Notes under the pieces: model-generated
Database searches by the model: none
Seen by the model: the letters and a program-made list of their open reading frames with translations, nothing else
Told to the model about the DNA's origin: nothing
Made by a program: the position numbers and the translations under genes
Source of the DNA: Alistipes sp.
GTDB lineage: Bacteria > Bacteroidota > Bacteroidia > Bacteroidales > Rikenellaceae
Assembly: GCA_022511295.1 (NCBI GenBank)
Contig: JAFLRT010000017.1
Coordinates: 1-32,196, forward strand
Direction of reading: 5' to 3'
DNA: 32,196 bases
Part shown: positions 23,229 through 32,119 of the stretch, piece by piece
Numbering within the stretch: the stretch's first letter is position 1
Layout of the letters: each line of letters begins with the position of its first letter

Positions 23229-26070
23229 CGCATATATTTCGGTAGTTGCAATATTGGCAACTCTTCTCGTCATCGCAGCAGCGAAACGGCACCGAGAGGT
23301 TGAACAACTCGCCCAGAGTTTCGGCTACGGCAGCCTCGAACTTTTCTGCATAGACCGCATAACTCTCACCCGCAGCACCATCCTTGCGCCTTAAAAGCGG
23401 AGAATAGTCCGGATTCTGCATCGAGCGGACATAATACAGAGTCGGCAGAACAGCCCCCGCACCCGAATGAGAGAGCATCATAGCATAGAGTATAGTCTTG
23501 ACTATATTATCATTTCGGTCTGCGGCAGAACCCTTGAACAACGCCTCCACACTGCTAAAGTCGAGACGCTGTCCGCCCGTCTTGTAATCTATAACTCTCA
23601 TCGTGCCGTCATCCATCATATCCAGGCGGTCGGTAATACCGCCGAAACGCACACGCAGACTCTCGCCATTATCGCCGCGCCCGAATGTAAAGTCGCATCC
23701 GATACGCTTCTCAAGCGCCGACACCGTAAAGTTATCACACCGAGCATCATAGTTCAGCACGGCTCGCAGATAGCGCGACAATACATTGCGCACTATCGCC
23801 ACATCGCCGCTATACTCATTCGGGTCCGCCGACGGGTCGCGCAGAAACTCATGGTTCACAGCCTCGACAACGGCTCGGTCTATGGCCTCGGCATCGTCCG
23901 CTATCGCCCGCAACGCCTTTGCCGGTCGCGGACGACCGCAAAGAGGTTCATATATATTCTGCACCGCACGGTGGAAAACATTTCCGAAGATGCGGTTATC
24001 GACCATATCGGTTATCTCGTCGGGCGGCTGCAAACGCGCTATCTCCGAGAAATAGAATCGCAACGGACAGGCAACATATTCCGCAAAGGCCTTGGGAGAG
24101 AGTTTGCGCGGTTCCGATTCAGAGAGATACTCTCCGAGCGCCTCTGCAACAGACCCGCATTTGGGTACCTCGATATCCGACGAATCGAAAGTAAAGACAT
24201 CTACACCCACATCACGCCGCTTAACCTTAATGCCGCTCTCATACTCAAGCTGGCGTATATACCTGCTCGGCTCGCCGGTACTCTTCTCGTCGGCGTGCGA
24301 GCAGTAGAGCATATAAAGGTTCTCGCATCTCTGAACAAGGCGGTAAAAATAGTATGCATAGACACCCTCATGGTGTTCAGGCGTGGGCATACCATAGGCG
24401 AAACGCAGATTATACGGTATAAACGACGATTGCGACACTCTGTCCCCCGGGAAGTTGTCATCGTTCATCGACAAAATTATCACATTGCGGAAATCAAGGT
24501 TGCGCGTCTCGAGGATACCCATAACCTGCACTCCCTCCAAAGGTTCACCCTCGAATGGTATGCGCACCGTGCGCAGATGGCGACGCAGCAGCGAGGAGCA
24601 GGTGCGCACGCTCATCTCTATATCGCATTCCGCCAACGAATTTCGCAGTTTGGCAATCTCATCTGCAACAACCGTCAGAAACTCCCTGCGGCGCGCAGAC
24701 TCCTCCTCACTGCAAGGCAACTGCGACACCGCATTGACCGCATCGGATATATAGTCGGCAAGTTCCGTTGCCGTCGATACGCTCCTGAACAGCCTCTCAA
24801 GCACCTTGCTTCCGGCAGCGGCATCGCTCTGCGCCACCATCACACTGCGGTTGCGTCTGATTGTATCGCGAAGCATCTGCACACCTTCGGCTGCCGACAG
24901 ATATGGATGCGAGAGGATACCCTCGACGTCGGTATGATAAAAACCGACCTCGCCGGACTTGACACGGCAGCGGCTCTGCAACGATAGCAGGCGCTCCACA
25001 AAAGAGAACGCCGGTGTCAGGGAGAGCGGATAACCCATAGTAACATTCACCCTGCCGGCCGATTCCGGCAGCGACCAAAGCAGAGGTTCCAGCAGATTCT
25101 CATCCGTGAGGACTATGGCCGTACTCTTGTCGAGAGGCCCCTGCACCGCCAACTCATCGAGGATATCAGCCACATATTTGCATTGTACGACATTCGACAC
25201 GGCAGATATCGCCGTAACCGAATCTATCGAGCGCAGATTGTCATGCGAGATTTCACCCGAAGCACCGTAACGTGCCAGATTGTCGCGAACGAAAAGTCCG
25301 GCCTCCTGCTCCGGCGAAGAGAGATAGTAGTCATCGCAGTCCCAATAGAAATCGACCTCGGACGTATTCTTCAGGTAGTCGAAGAGTCTCTTTTCACACG
25401 CCGACAAGGCATTAAAGCCGGCAATGACATAGCGGTCGGCCGGCAGCCCGACAGACGATGATGCGATGCACTCCGCAGCACGGCGATGAACCATTCCGAC
25501 ATATCCGAAGCCGAGTTCCGAAAGGCGGGTACGGTAATCGCGGTATATCGGCGCAAGGGTACGCCACAGAGCCATAAAATTGCGTTTGACTTCAGAGAGT
25601 TCGGCTCCGTCGGCAAAGTTTCGCCAGAAACGCTCGACGATGGCCCGCTGCTCGGGGGTGAGGTACGAAGTATCGGCTTCCAACTCTTTCAAGTCTGCGA
25701 TATTGCCGAAAAGAGCCTCGGCATCGATAAGATATTTATCTATTGTATCGAAGTCATTGAGGAGCATATCGCCCCAAAAATAGAATCGGTCGAAAGACTC
25801 CTCATGATAGTGTGAATAGACTTTGTACAATTCGGAAATCAGTCGCAGACGGTCTCCGACAGCAAGACCGGAGATTCTCGTCATCAGGTCATCGACCGTC
25901 GTCCAGTGCGGCTGCCACAAAGGGATGTCTGCAACTGACGAGAGCGCATCGAGAAAAAAGAGTCGCGCGCGTCGTGAAGGGAACAGAATATTAAGCGACG
26001 ATATATCGTCGCCGTAACGCCGGTAAAGGTCGCAGGCGACCTCCGAAAGAAAATTCCGTGAAGACTGCAT
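23221..26070 (-). CDS. addB: AddB-like helicase/nuclease subunit with C-terminal PD-(D/E)XK nuclease
   Basis: A 949-residue subunit of an AddAB/RecB-type double-strand-break resection enzyme. The ATG at 26070 is chosen (MQSSRNFLSEVACDLYRRYG). The frame runs 25 codons further but would overlap the gene upstream. The N-terminal half is the inactivated helicase fold (LNILFPSRRARLFFLDAL, VIAGFNALSACEKRLFDYL, VIILSMNDDNFPGD). The nuclease motif is VIDYKTGGQRLDF near residue 870. An iron-sulfur site is suggested by the Cys in AEYVACPLRFYF together with CQYCNYRNIC at the end (spacing C-x2-C-x5-C), as known for AddB. It is the second gene of a unit after the head-GIN gene, 31 bases downstream. Its partner addA lies divergently beyond that gene. 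Confidence 0.85.
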   Translation of the reverse strand: MQSSRNFLSEVACDLYRRYGDDISSLNILFPSRRARLFFLDALSSVADIPLWQPHWTTVDDLMTRISGLAVGDRLRLISELYKVYSHYHEESFDRFYFWGDMLLNDFDTIDKYLIDAEALFGNIADLKELEADTSYLTPEQRAIVERFWRNFADGAELSEVKRNFMALWRTLAPIYRDYRTRLSELGFGYVGMVHRRAAECIASSSVGLPADRYVIAGFNALSACEKRLFDYLKNTSEVDFYWDCDDYYLSSPEQEAGLFVRDNLARYGASGEISHDNLRSIDSVTAISAVSNVVQCKYVADILDELAVQGPLDKSTAIVLTDENLLEPLLWSLPESAGRVNVTMGYPLSLTPAFSFVERLLSLQSRCRVKSGEVGFYHTDVEGILSHPYLSAAEGVQMLRDTIRRNRSVMVAQSDAAAGSKVLERLFRSVSTATELADYISDAVNAVSQLPCSEEESARRREFLTVVADEIAKLRNSLAECDIEMSVRTCSSLLRRHLRTVRIPFEGEPLEGVQVMGILETRNLDFRNVIILSMNDDNFPGDRVSQSSFIPYNLRFAYGMPTPEHHEGVYAYYFYRLVQRCENLYMLYCSHADEKSTGEPSRYIRQLEYESGIKVKRRDVGVDVFTFDSSDIEVPKCGSVAEALGEYLSESEPRKLSPKAFAEYVACPLRFYFSEIARLQPPDEITDMVDNRIFGNVFHRAVQNIYEPLCGRPRPAKALRAIADDAEAIDRAVVEAVNHEFLRDPSADPNEYSGDVAIVRNVLSRYLRAVLNYDARCDNFTVSALEKRIGCDFTFGRGDNGESLRVRFGGITDRLDMMDDGTMRVIDYKTGGQRLDFSSVEALFKGSAADRNDNIVKTILYAMMLSHSGAGAVLPTLYYVRSMQNPDYSPLLRRKDGAAGESYAVYAEKFEAAVAETLGELFNLSVPFRCCDDEKSCQYCNYRNICDR

Positions 26071-26101
26071 ACAAATCTTTGTCGAAGAGATAGTCCCCGT
26101 A

Positions 26102-26833
26102 TCAGTTTCCCAATGCCGTAATACTGCCTCCGAACATAGCTGCACGGCAGCGCACGATGGACGGATTGCCCGAATATGTTACTTTTGCCGACGTAGCCGT
26201 CGAAGCCTGAATGCGCTCGGATACGGAGACAGTTACCTCCGCACTGTGCGAAGCATCGACAACAGACGAAACGGTATCGAGAGCCAGACCGTCAAACTTG
26301 GCAGTAGATATATTCAGCGACATATAACGCGCTGAACCGTCGAGAACGACGCTGCTGCGCCCCGTAGCCTCTACGGCAAGGTCATCGACCTCAAATCCGG
26401 CACGCACGCTGGCACCGCCCGAAACATAGAGGTCGAACATCTGACCGCAAAACGGCGTGTCGAACGAAAGGTCGGCGGCAGATACGTTGAGCGACGTCAG
26501 ATTGTTGCAATAGACGGTAACTTCGGTTACCGTTGTTCGTTTGGCATCGGCAGGCTCCTCGATGCGCAGTATGCCATACTTGTCTATCGCGTATTTGAAA
26601 CGCTGGGAAACCTCTCCCTTCGTATCGTATTCAATGCGCGGCGCCTCGCCGGATGTCTGCATAATCAGATGAACACGCATCACGCCATTGACAGAGATGC
26701 CGCTGAACTCACCAAGCCACTCGGAACGCGGATAAGCACTTATGGCCGCAGGCACCGGTACAATCTGCTGTCCGGCAGAGACGGAAGGCAGCAGCATCAG
26801 CAGCGCGATTATTATGGAAACTCTTGATTTCAT
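26102..26833 (-). CDS. Head-GIN / DUF2807 family exported protein
   Basis: A 243-residue protein. The start at 26833 is chosen because MKSRVSIIIALLMLLPSVSAGQQ gives a clean signal peptide (residues 1-21). The longer frame begins 18 codons earlier with a Lys-rich stretch. The mature part has the beta-helix pattern of the head-GIN domain: FSGISVNGVMRVHLIM, VTEVTVYCNNLTSLNVSAADLSF, MFDLYVSGGASVRAGFEVDDLAVEATGRSSVVLDG (in parts) and repeated short strands, AKFDGLALDTVSS and STATSAKVTYSGNPS. Such proteins are thought to act as envelope or adhesin-like factors in Bacteroidota, without a known biochemical role. It lies between the divergent addA and addB genes and is transcribed with addB. Confidence 0.8.
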   Translation of the reverse strand: MKSRVSIIIALLMLLPSVSAGQQIVPVPAAISAYPRSEWLGEFSGISVNGVMRVHLIMQTSGEAPRIEYDTKGEVSQRFKYAIDKYGILRIEEPADAKRTTVTEVTVYCNNLTSLNVSAADLSFDTPFCGQMFDLYVSGGASVRAGFEVDDLAVEATGRSSVVLDGSARYMSLNISTAKFDGLALDTVSSVVDASHSAEVTVSVSERIQASTATSAKVTYSGNPSIVRCRAAMFGGSITALGN

Positions 26834-26857
26834 AGTCCGTTTGTCTTTTTGGCACAG

Positions 26858-26887
26858 CAAGGTACGCTTTTTTTTCAACATATACAA
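26858..26887 (-). promoter_or_regulatory. Candidate promoter of the head-GIN-addB unit
   Basis: On the minus strand TTG (26887-26885), 20 bases, TACCTTG (26864-26858), one T short of the consensus -7 box. It is placed 24 bases before the ATG. Confidence 0.4.
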
Positions 26888-26905
26888 CTTTCACGCGTTT
26901 TTTAC

Positions 26906-26913
26906 TATCTTTA
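26906..26913 (+). promoter_or_regulatory. Candidate -7 box of addA
   Basis: TATCTTTA (26906-26913) matches TAnnTTTG except for the last base and lies 21 bases before the addA ATG. No clear -33 TTTG is seen. It lies just upstream of the divergent head-GIN promoter, so the two regulatory regions share about 100 bases. Confidence 0.35.
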
Positions 26914-26934
26914 CACCCTGTAAAAACGCTTGGA

Positions 26935-29900
26935 ATGAGAGCCAATATATTAAGTGCAAGCGCCGGTTCGGGCAAGACTTTCCGTCTGGCATACAAATAT
27001 ATCCGCGATACGATGACCAACCCATTGGCCTATCGCAATATCCTCGCCGTAACCTTTACAAACAAGGCCACCGAGGAGATGAAGTCGCGTATAATAGGCG
27101 AAATACACCTTTTGGCATCGGGGCAGCCGAGCAGATATATGGAGAATCTGTGCAAAGACCTCAACCTCGACGAAGCCATGCTGCGCAAACGCGCCGCGCA
27201 GGTGCAGACCAACATTCTGCACGACTATTCGCGGTTTACGGTACTCACAATAGACCGCTTCTTCCAGCGCGTACTGCGTGCCTTCATCCGCGAACTGGGA
27301 CTTGAAACGGACTACTCTCTCGAACTGGATTCCGAGCCGATACTCGAAAAGAGTGTCGAGGAGCTTATCAAAGGTATAGACAGCGACAAGACGCTGCGCA
27401 GATGGGTCTACGATTTCTGCCGTGAACGCACCGACGACGACCGTTCGTGGGATGTGCGCGAAGCCATTACCCGTTTGGGTACAGAACTCTTCAAGGAGGG
27501 CAACAGGCAGGCCATAAGCAATGCACGCCCGAAGGATGAGTTGGAGAAGATAATTGCAGAGTTATCGCGGCGCTGCGAAGAGTCGCAAAACAGGGTTAAA
27601 AATCTGGCCGAACAAGCCATGCAGGCAATGCGCGAGGCAGGCATTGACAACGACTGCTTCAGTCGCGGTTTTACGAAGTGCTTCGAAAGTTTTACAAAAA
27701 ATCCTGACGATACAATAAACGACACACTGCGCAAACGGGCGGCATCGGACGAAGGGTGGGTGCCAAAGGCAAAAGGTTCACCGGCAGCACTCGCCGCCGT
27801 AAGCACTCTGCAACCCCTCCTGGCAGAAATCATCGGGATACACGACCGCGAACTGAGACTGTGGAACACAGTCAAACTCATTAAGGACAACTTCCGCAGT
27901 TTTGCCCTCCTGTCGGACCTCTACGATATCTCGCAACGCATTTGCGAGGAGGAGAAGACGATGCTTTTATCCGAGACCAAACATATTCTGTCCAAGTTCG
28001 TTACCGACAGCGAAGCGCCCTTCATATATGAGAAGATAGGCTCGCGTTTCGAGCGCTACATGATAGACGAGTTTCAGGATACATCGCTGCGAGAATGGGA
28101 GAACTTCGCACCGCTCCTGCGGAACGCAATGGCGCAATCACCCGACACCTCGGTACTGCTGGTAGGCGATATCAAGCAGTCCATATACCGGTGGAGAGGC
28201 GGAGACCGCAATATATTGCAGCACTACGCCTCGGAAATGCTCGGAGCCAAAGACACGCAAACAGAAAGCCTTGTCGAGAACTGGCGCAGTCTGCCGTCAG
28301 TCGTAAAGTTCAACAATATCCTGATGCAGCGCGCGGTAAGAAAAGACAACGACTTGCTGAACAGCGCACTGGAGGCGGCAAAAAACAGCGGAGCCATATC
28401 AGCCGACCTCGAGGCGGAATTGAAAGACAATCTGAAAAATACTTACAGCGACTGCAGTCAGAGACCCCGGCGCAAAGATAAGTACAACGGTTTTGTAGAC
28501 ATCACCATACACGACGGCGAGCCACCTGTTACAGAGCGCATAAAGCAACTCCTCGACAAAGGGTTCGAACCCAAAGACATCCTTATTCTGGTACGCGAGA
28601 AGGCCAAGGGCGTCGAGATAGCCCGCACACTGCTCGATTTCAAGAAATCGAACACGGACCCGCGCTATCATTTCGATATAATGACACAGGAGGCCCTTGT
28701 TATCGGTTCGGCTCCGGTGGTGAAGTTCGTCATAGCCACGATGGCTCTGGCGCGCAACCCCGAAGACCGCATACAGCGTGCCGTATACCGTCGTTTTAAC
28801 TCTTGCAGTGCCTTCGGAGAGCCGCTCACGGATGATGAGCGCACATTCCTCGACTCCTTGCGCATGCTCTCGCCGGAGGAGACATTCGAGCGTATAACGG
28901 CACATTTCTGTTTGGGAGAGGAGCCGCAGTATACTGCCTATCTGCAGGCGCTGCACGAACATATAGTACGCTTCTCAACCTCCAAAACCGCCGACACAGG
29001 ACTATTCCTCGAGTGGTGGGAAAAGAGCGGTCGCAACCAGTCGCTGAGCGTCGAACAGAGCCGCACGACAATAGAGATAACAACCATACACAAGGCCAAA
29101 GGATTAGAAAAGAAGGTCGTAATAATACCCTGCTGCGACTGGTCGCTGGAACCGCGCAACTCGGGGATATTTTTGGACAACTACATCTGGTCGCAGCCGT
29201 GCGGCGATGAGACTCTATCGCAGATAGGTCTGTTCCCCGTATCGCTGAAAAAGAGCGAGATGGCAGAATCATTCTTCGCGCACGACTACTTCCGCGAGAG
29301 AATCGGTTCGCATACAGACAATATAAATCTGCTATACGTCGCTCTGACGCGCGCCGCAGAATCGCTGCATATATTCATTCCGGAACCGAAGCGCAACACA
29401 ACGCCCGACAGCGCAGGCAAACTGATAATCGCATCTATACCGGAGAGATGTTTCACCATAGGCAATGACGGATTCAGGCATCTGACAATCGGAGAGTTTG
29501 CACCGCCCTGCCCCGACACCGACCGCAACGGCCCGGCCCGACATACGGCTATAACGCACTACCCTGCCCGCGAGGCTCATCTGCGTCTGAAGTTCCCCTC
29601 GCAGCGCTATATGGATGAGGAGCCGTCGGCAGAACTGTCGCCGCGCAACTTCGGCATACTGATGCACAAGGCATTTGCCGAGGCCGAGACGAAACAGGAT
29701 ATAGACAATGCCGTTATCCGTATGCAAAACGATGCCGTAATATCCGCAAGCGAAGCGCAACACCTCTCGCAACTGATTGACAAGGCATTGGAGTCTTCGT
29801 TGGCGAGCAGATGGTTCGGAGGCGGTTACACCTGCGTGCGCAACGAGAACGACATCGTGATGCCGCACAACTCAACGGCGAAACGTCCTGACAGAGTGAT

Positions 29901-30108
29901 GATTGACGGAGACAGGGCGACGGTAGTGGATTACAAGTTCGGACATAAGAAATCGACTGCATACAACCGTCAGACAGCAGAGTATATGCAAATTTTGCGT
30001 CAGATGGGATATCGCGATGTGGAAGGTTATATCTGGTATGTCGCACTCGGCGAGATAGAGCGTATAGACGGCATCGTAGATAGCGGCACAACGGCTCCGA
30101 AAGCATAA
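26935..30108 (+). CDS. addA: AddA/RecB-like UvrD-family helicase-nuclease subunit
   Basis: A 1057-residue ATP-driven helicase with a C-terminal nuclease, the motor of double-strand-break resection. Motif I is LSASAGSGKTFRLAY (about 6-20), motif Ia is AVTFTNKATEEMKSRI, motif II is YMIDEFQDTSLREWENF, motif III is LLVGDIKQSIYRWRGGD, motif V is TIHKAKGLEKKVVIIP and motif VI is LLYVALTRAAES. The RecB-type nuclease domain is near the end (FGILMHKAFAEAE, then VMIDGDRATVVDYKFG with the catalytic Asp and DYK). All helicase motifs are intact. It is transcribed away from addB, with the head-GIN gene between them, so the two subunits must be balanced from different promoters. Confidence 0.9.
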   Translation: MRANILSASAGSGKTFRLAYKYIRDTMTNPLAYRNILAVTFTNKATEEMKSRIIGEIHLLASGQPSRYMENLCKDLNLDEAMLRKRAAQVQTNILHDYSRFTVLTIDRFFQRVLRAFIRELGLETDYSLELDSEPILEKSVEELIKGIDSDKTLRRWVYDFCRERTDDDRSWDVREAITRLGTELFKEGNRQAISNARPKDELEKIIAELSRRCEESQNRVKNLAEQAMQAMREAGIDNDCFSRGFTKCFESFTKNPDDTINDTLRKRAASDEGWVPKAKGSPAALAAVSTLQPLLAEIIGIHDRELRLWNTVKLIKDNFRSFALLSDLYDISQRICEEEKTMLLSETKHILSKFVTDSEAPFIYEKIGSRFERYMIDEFQDTSLREWENFAPLLRNAMAQSPDTSVLLVGDIKQSIYRWRGGDRNILQHYASEMLGAKDTQTESLVENWRSLPSVVKFNNILMQRAVRKDNDLLNSALEAAKNSGAISADLEAELKDNLKNTYSDCSQRPRRKDKYNGFVDITIHDGEPPVTERIKQLLDKGFEPKDILILVREKAKGVEIARTLLDFKKSNTDPRYHFDIMTQEALVIGSAPVVKFVIATMALARNPEDRIQRAVYRRFNSCSAFGEPLTDDERTFLDSLRMLSPEETFERITAHFCLGEEPQYTAYLQALHEHIVRFSTSKTADTGLFLEWWEKSGRNQSLSVEQSRTTIEITTIHKAKGLEKKVVIIPCCDWSLEPRNSGIFLDNYIWSQPCGDETLSQIGLFPVSLKKSEMAESFFAHDYFRERIGSHTDNINLLYVALTRAAESLHIFIPEPKRNTTPDSAGKLIIASIPERCFTIGNDGFRHLTIGEFAPPCPDTDRNGPARHTAITHYPAREAHLRLKFPSQRYMDEEPSAELSPRNFGILMHKAFAEAETKQDIDNAVIRMQNDAVISASEAQHLSQLIDKALESSLASRWFGGGYTCVRNENDIVMPHNSTAKRPDRVMIDGDRATVVDYKFGHKKSTAYNRQTAEYMQILRQMGYRDVEGYIWYVALGEIERIDGIVDSGTTAPKA

Positions 30109-30146
30109 CGAATCACCCGAGCCGACTTGTCAATACAACAAATTTC

Positions 30147-30178
30147 ACACTTTTTATATAATAAAGTGTATTTTTTTT
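30147..30178 (+). terminator. AT-rich terminator after addA
   Basis: ACACTTT (30147-30153) pairs with AAAGTGT (30163-30169), 9-base loop, followed one base later by eight Ts (30171-30178). The last Ts are also the -33 box of the ompA promoter. Confidence 0.55.
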
Positions 30179-30206
30179 GATGCAAATAAATTTTTATCTA
30201 TATTTG
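30176..30206 (+). promoter_or_regulatory. ompA promoter
   Basis: TTTG (30176-30179), 19 bases, TATATTTG (30199-30206): an exact match to the Bacteroidota consensus with ideal spacing, in AT-rich DNA. The ATG is 34 bases downstream. The strength fits a major outer-membrane protein. Confidence 0.87.
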
Positions 30207-30240
30207 TAGCGGAAAATCAGTAATAAACAGATAGCATATT

Positions 30241-31509
30241 ATGAAAAAACATTTACTCAAGGCCGTTATGTTGTGCATATTCGCAACAACAGGCAGTGCA
30301 GTTGCAGCTTACAGCGCAGAGCAGGACAATGACCAGCCCGCAGTAAAGCAGCCGCATATCGCAGGCTTTATCTCAAATCCTTTCAAAGACAATTGGGAAA
30401 TTCAGGCCGGCGTAGGTCCGACGTTCAACTTCCACACGCTGAGCGGTGCCAAGCACACCGTATCTGTTGGCGGACACATCGGCGCAGTTAAATGGATACA
30501 CCCCGTATTCGGTTTCCGTTTTGATGTGGAAGCAGGACAGTTCGCACAGATTGAGACCTCGCCTCAGTATGTAACAGGTGAGAAGAACGACAACTGGACC
30601 TATGTTTATCTACACCCCGACTTCATGGTTAATCTCTCGAACTGGATTGGCGGTTACAAGGATTACCGTGTTTACAACGCTATCTTCTATATCGGTGGCG
30701 GTTTCGCGGCTGGCGGTATGAACTTCGACAAGAATATGCCTACATATAACAATGAAGGAGAGCCTACAACATACGGATTCCTCGGCAACATCGGTTTGCA
30801 GAACCGTTTCTATGTATGCAAGGCTCTGAGCATCGACCTCCAACTCCAGTTTGAAATGGGCAAAGGTGAGTTCCGTCCTGTCGGCGGTCAAATCGGACAC
30901 TTCTTCGGTGCTTCGGCTATGGTCGGCGTAACATACAGATTCAACAACCGCGACTTTATCCGCTGCGGCGCAACGGCTGACGAGGTAGATGCAATGCAGA
31001 ACACACTCAAAAACCTCCAGGACAAGGCAGACAAGACCGCTAAGGAGCGCGACGACTTGCAGCAGGCTCTCAACGACAAAGAGGTTGAAGCACAGCAGGC
31101 ACAGGATGAGCTGGCTGCTCTCAAGGATGAGGCTGCAAAACGTGCAGCACGCAACCGTCAGGCAGGTTCGGCTAAAGAGGCTATCGACCGCGATGTATAT
31201 GATGAGATTCTCTTCTACGAAATCGGTACGGCAAACCTTACCGAGTACCACAAGCAGCGTCTCGACCTGATTGCAGAGCGCGTCAAGGCTGACGATGAGA
31301 AGCAGGTATACAAGGTAGAGGGCTTTGCAGATGCACAGACCGGTACGGCTAAATGCAACGCACGTCTGGCAGAGAAGCGCGCACGCGTGGCTTACGACTA
31401 CCTCCTCTCGAAGGGTGTTCCCGAGGAGCGTCTCGAGTTCATCAACGGCGGTACCGCAAACTGCCCCTTCGGCAAACCGGTACACAACCGCGTAGTGGTT
31501 ATCTACTAA
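30241..31509 (+). CDS. ompA: OmpA-family outer-membrane protein
   Basis: A 422-residue major outer-membrane protein linking the membrane to peptidoglycan. A signal peptide covers about residues 1-26. Residues about 40-240 form a beta-barrel with alternating aromatic strands (WEIQAGVGPTFNFHTL, IFYIGGGFAAGGMNF, ASAMVGVTYRFNNRDF). Residues about 248-312 form a charged coiled coil (DAMQNTLKNLQDKADKTAKERDDLQ and more). The OmpA C-terminal domain follows (about 325-422) with VEGFADAQTGTAKCNARLAEKRARVAYDYL and the final NRVVVIY. Two Cys, 372 and 408, in that domain may form a disulfide bond. Codon choice is richer in CGT, CTC and GGT than in neighbouring genes, as expected for strong expression. Single gene with promoter and terminator. 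The symbol is by family. Confidence 0.9.
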   Translation: MKKHLLKAVMLCIFATTGSAVAAYSAEQDNDQPAVKQPHIAGFISNPFKDNWEIQAGVGPTFNFHTLSGAKHTVSVGGHIGAVKWIHPVFGFRFDVEAGQFAQIETSPQYVTGEKNDNWTYVYLHPDFMVNLSNWIGGYKDYRVYNAIFYIGGGFAAGGMNFDKNMPTYNNEGEPTTYGFLGNIGLQNRFYVCKALSIDLQLQFEMGKGEFRPVGGQIGHFFGASAMVGVTYRFNNRDFIRCGATADEVDAMQNTLKNLQDKADKTAKERDDLQQALNDKEVEAQQAQDELAALKDEAAKRAARNRQAGSAKEAIDRDVYDEILFYEIGTANLTEYHKQRLDLIAERVKADDEKQVYKVEGFADAQTGTAKCNARLAEKRARVAYDYLLSKGVPEERLEFINGGTANCPFGKPVHNRVVVIY

Positions 31510-31531
31510 TCAACGGTTAGATTATACAAGG

Positions 31532-31559
31532 CATCGGCAGTCCATTAGGGCTGCCGATG
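31532..31559 (+). terminator. ompA terminator
   Basis: A stem of 12 base pairs (CATCGGCAGTCC with GGGCTGCCGATG, one G-U pair) around the loop ATTA, followed by TTATTTTAT. It starts 23 bases after the ompA stop. Confidence 0.85.
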
Positions 31560-31754
31560 TTATTTTATGCTGTTAGTATCGGTGTGTGGGACGCACCGCT
31601 GCAACACCCTCCCCTCTATATGTCTCCCTCGTACAGTTTTTTAGCGCGCGTTAAAGGCAATACTTCGTGCAAGCAGGTTTGTTTCGGTTTATAGCAGTAG
31701 TTTTGGTACTGCTGCGCTTATCGATTGCAGAATGTTGTTTTATATAGCATAAAA
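31560..31754. other. Gap between ompA and the tRNA-Gln promoter
   Basis: About 195 bases without a convincing gene. It holds two small stem-loops: 31580-31598 (CGGTGTG with CGCACCG) and 31693-31713 (AGCAGTA with TACTGCT). Neither is followed by a clean T-run. A 99-codon minus-strand frame covers part of it, but it runs antisense through the tRNA and is not credible. Confidence 0.5.
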
Positions 31755-31786
31755 TTTGGCATTTAGCAAAAGTTGTAATATCTTTG
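31755..31786 (+). promoter_or_regulatory. tRNA-Gln promoter
   Basis: TTTG (31755-31758), 20 bases, TATCTTTG (31779-31786). Both boxes match the consensus. The mature tRNA begins 22 bases downstream. Confidence 0.8.
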
Positions 31787-31807
31787 CAACGCTTACGAGC
31801 ATCGGAT

Positions 31808-31881
31808 TGAGCTATGGTGTAATGGTAACACAGCAGATTTTGGTTCTGTCGTTTTGGGTTCGAGTCCCGATAGCTCAACCA
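31808..31881 (+). tRNA. tRNA-Gln (anticodon UUG)
   Basis: A complete cloverleaf of 74 bases including an encoded CCA. The acceptor stem is TGAGCTA with TAGCTCA, the D stem is GTGT with ACAC, the anticodon stem is GCAGA with TCTGT around the loop TTTTGGT (anticodon TTG), the variable loop has 4 bases and the T arm is TTGGG-TTCGAGT-CCCGA. It reads CAA (and CAG by wobble). It is a lone tRNA with its own promoter and terminator. Confidence 0.95.
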
Positions 31882-31884
31882 ATA

Positions 31885-31909
31885 AGAGAGAGACAAGTGT
31901 CTCTCTTTT
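31885..31909 (+). terminator. Terminator of tRNA-Gln
   Basis: AGAGAGAC (31887-31894) pairs exactly with GTCTCTCT (31899-31906), extended by weaker pairs to 31885 and 31908, then a TTTTATTATATA tract. It starts 4 bases after the CCA end. Confidence 0.85.
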
Positions 31910-31910
31910 A

Positions 31911-32088
31911 TTATATATACTATTGATATATACTGCTTGTCCGCAGTCATCTTATACGTTCAATCAACTGCCTTTTTCTAAAGACCAACTCCCTTCTCAA
32001 TCTCGAGGAACCGATATTTTCACATCAATTATTGTTTCGCGCAGATAATGCAGTTTTAAGTTGCGATGTCCCGTTGGGTGTTGTTCGC
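31911..32088. other. Gap without a gene before the edge promoter
   Basis: About 180 bases, AT-rich, with stops in all frames at short distance. I see no coding frame, RNA gene or strong hairpin here. Confidence 0.5.
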
Positions 32089-32118
32089 TTGTATATTGTG
32101 AAAAATTCACTACCTTTG
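32089..32118 (+). promoter_or_regulatory. Promoter reading off the right edge
   Basis: TTG (32089-32091), 19 bases, TACCTTTG (32111-32118), an exact -7 match. The transcript would begin near 32124 and continue beyond the window. Confidence 0.68.
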
Positions 32119-32119
32119 T

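Noticed and set aside
23467..24987. 506-codon open frame on the plus strand
   Set aside because: It is antisense to the addB-like gene, with an Arg/His-rich composition typical of shadow frames.
26071..26145. 25-codon N-terminal extension of the addB-like frame
   Set aside because: It overlaps the head-GIN gene. The family-like sequence begins at the ATG at 26070.
30610..31485. 291-codon open frame on the minus strand
   Set aside because: It is antisense to ompA. Its Leu/Cys/Val-rich composition mirrors the ompA codons and no promoter precedes it.
31651..31950. 99-codon open frame on the minus strand
   Set aside because: It runs through the antisense strand of the tRNA-Gln gene and its terminator.
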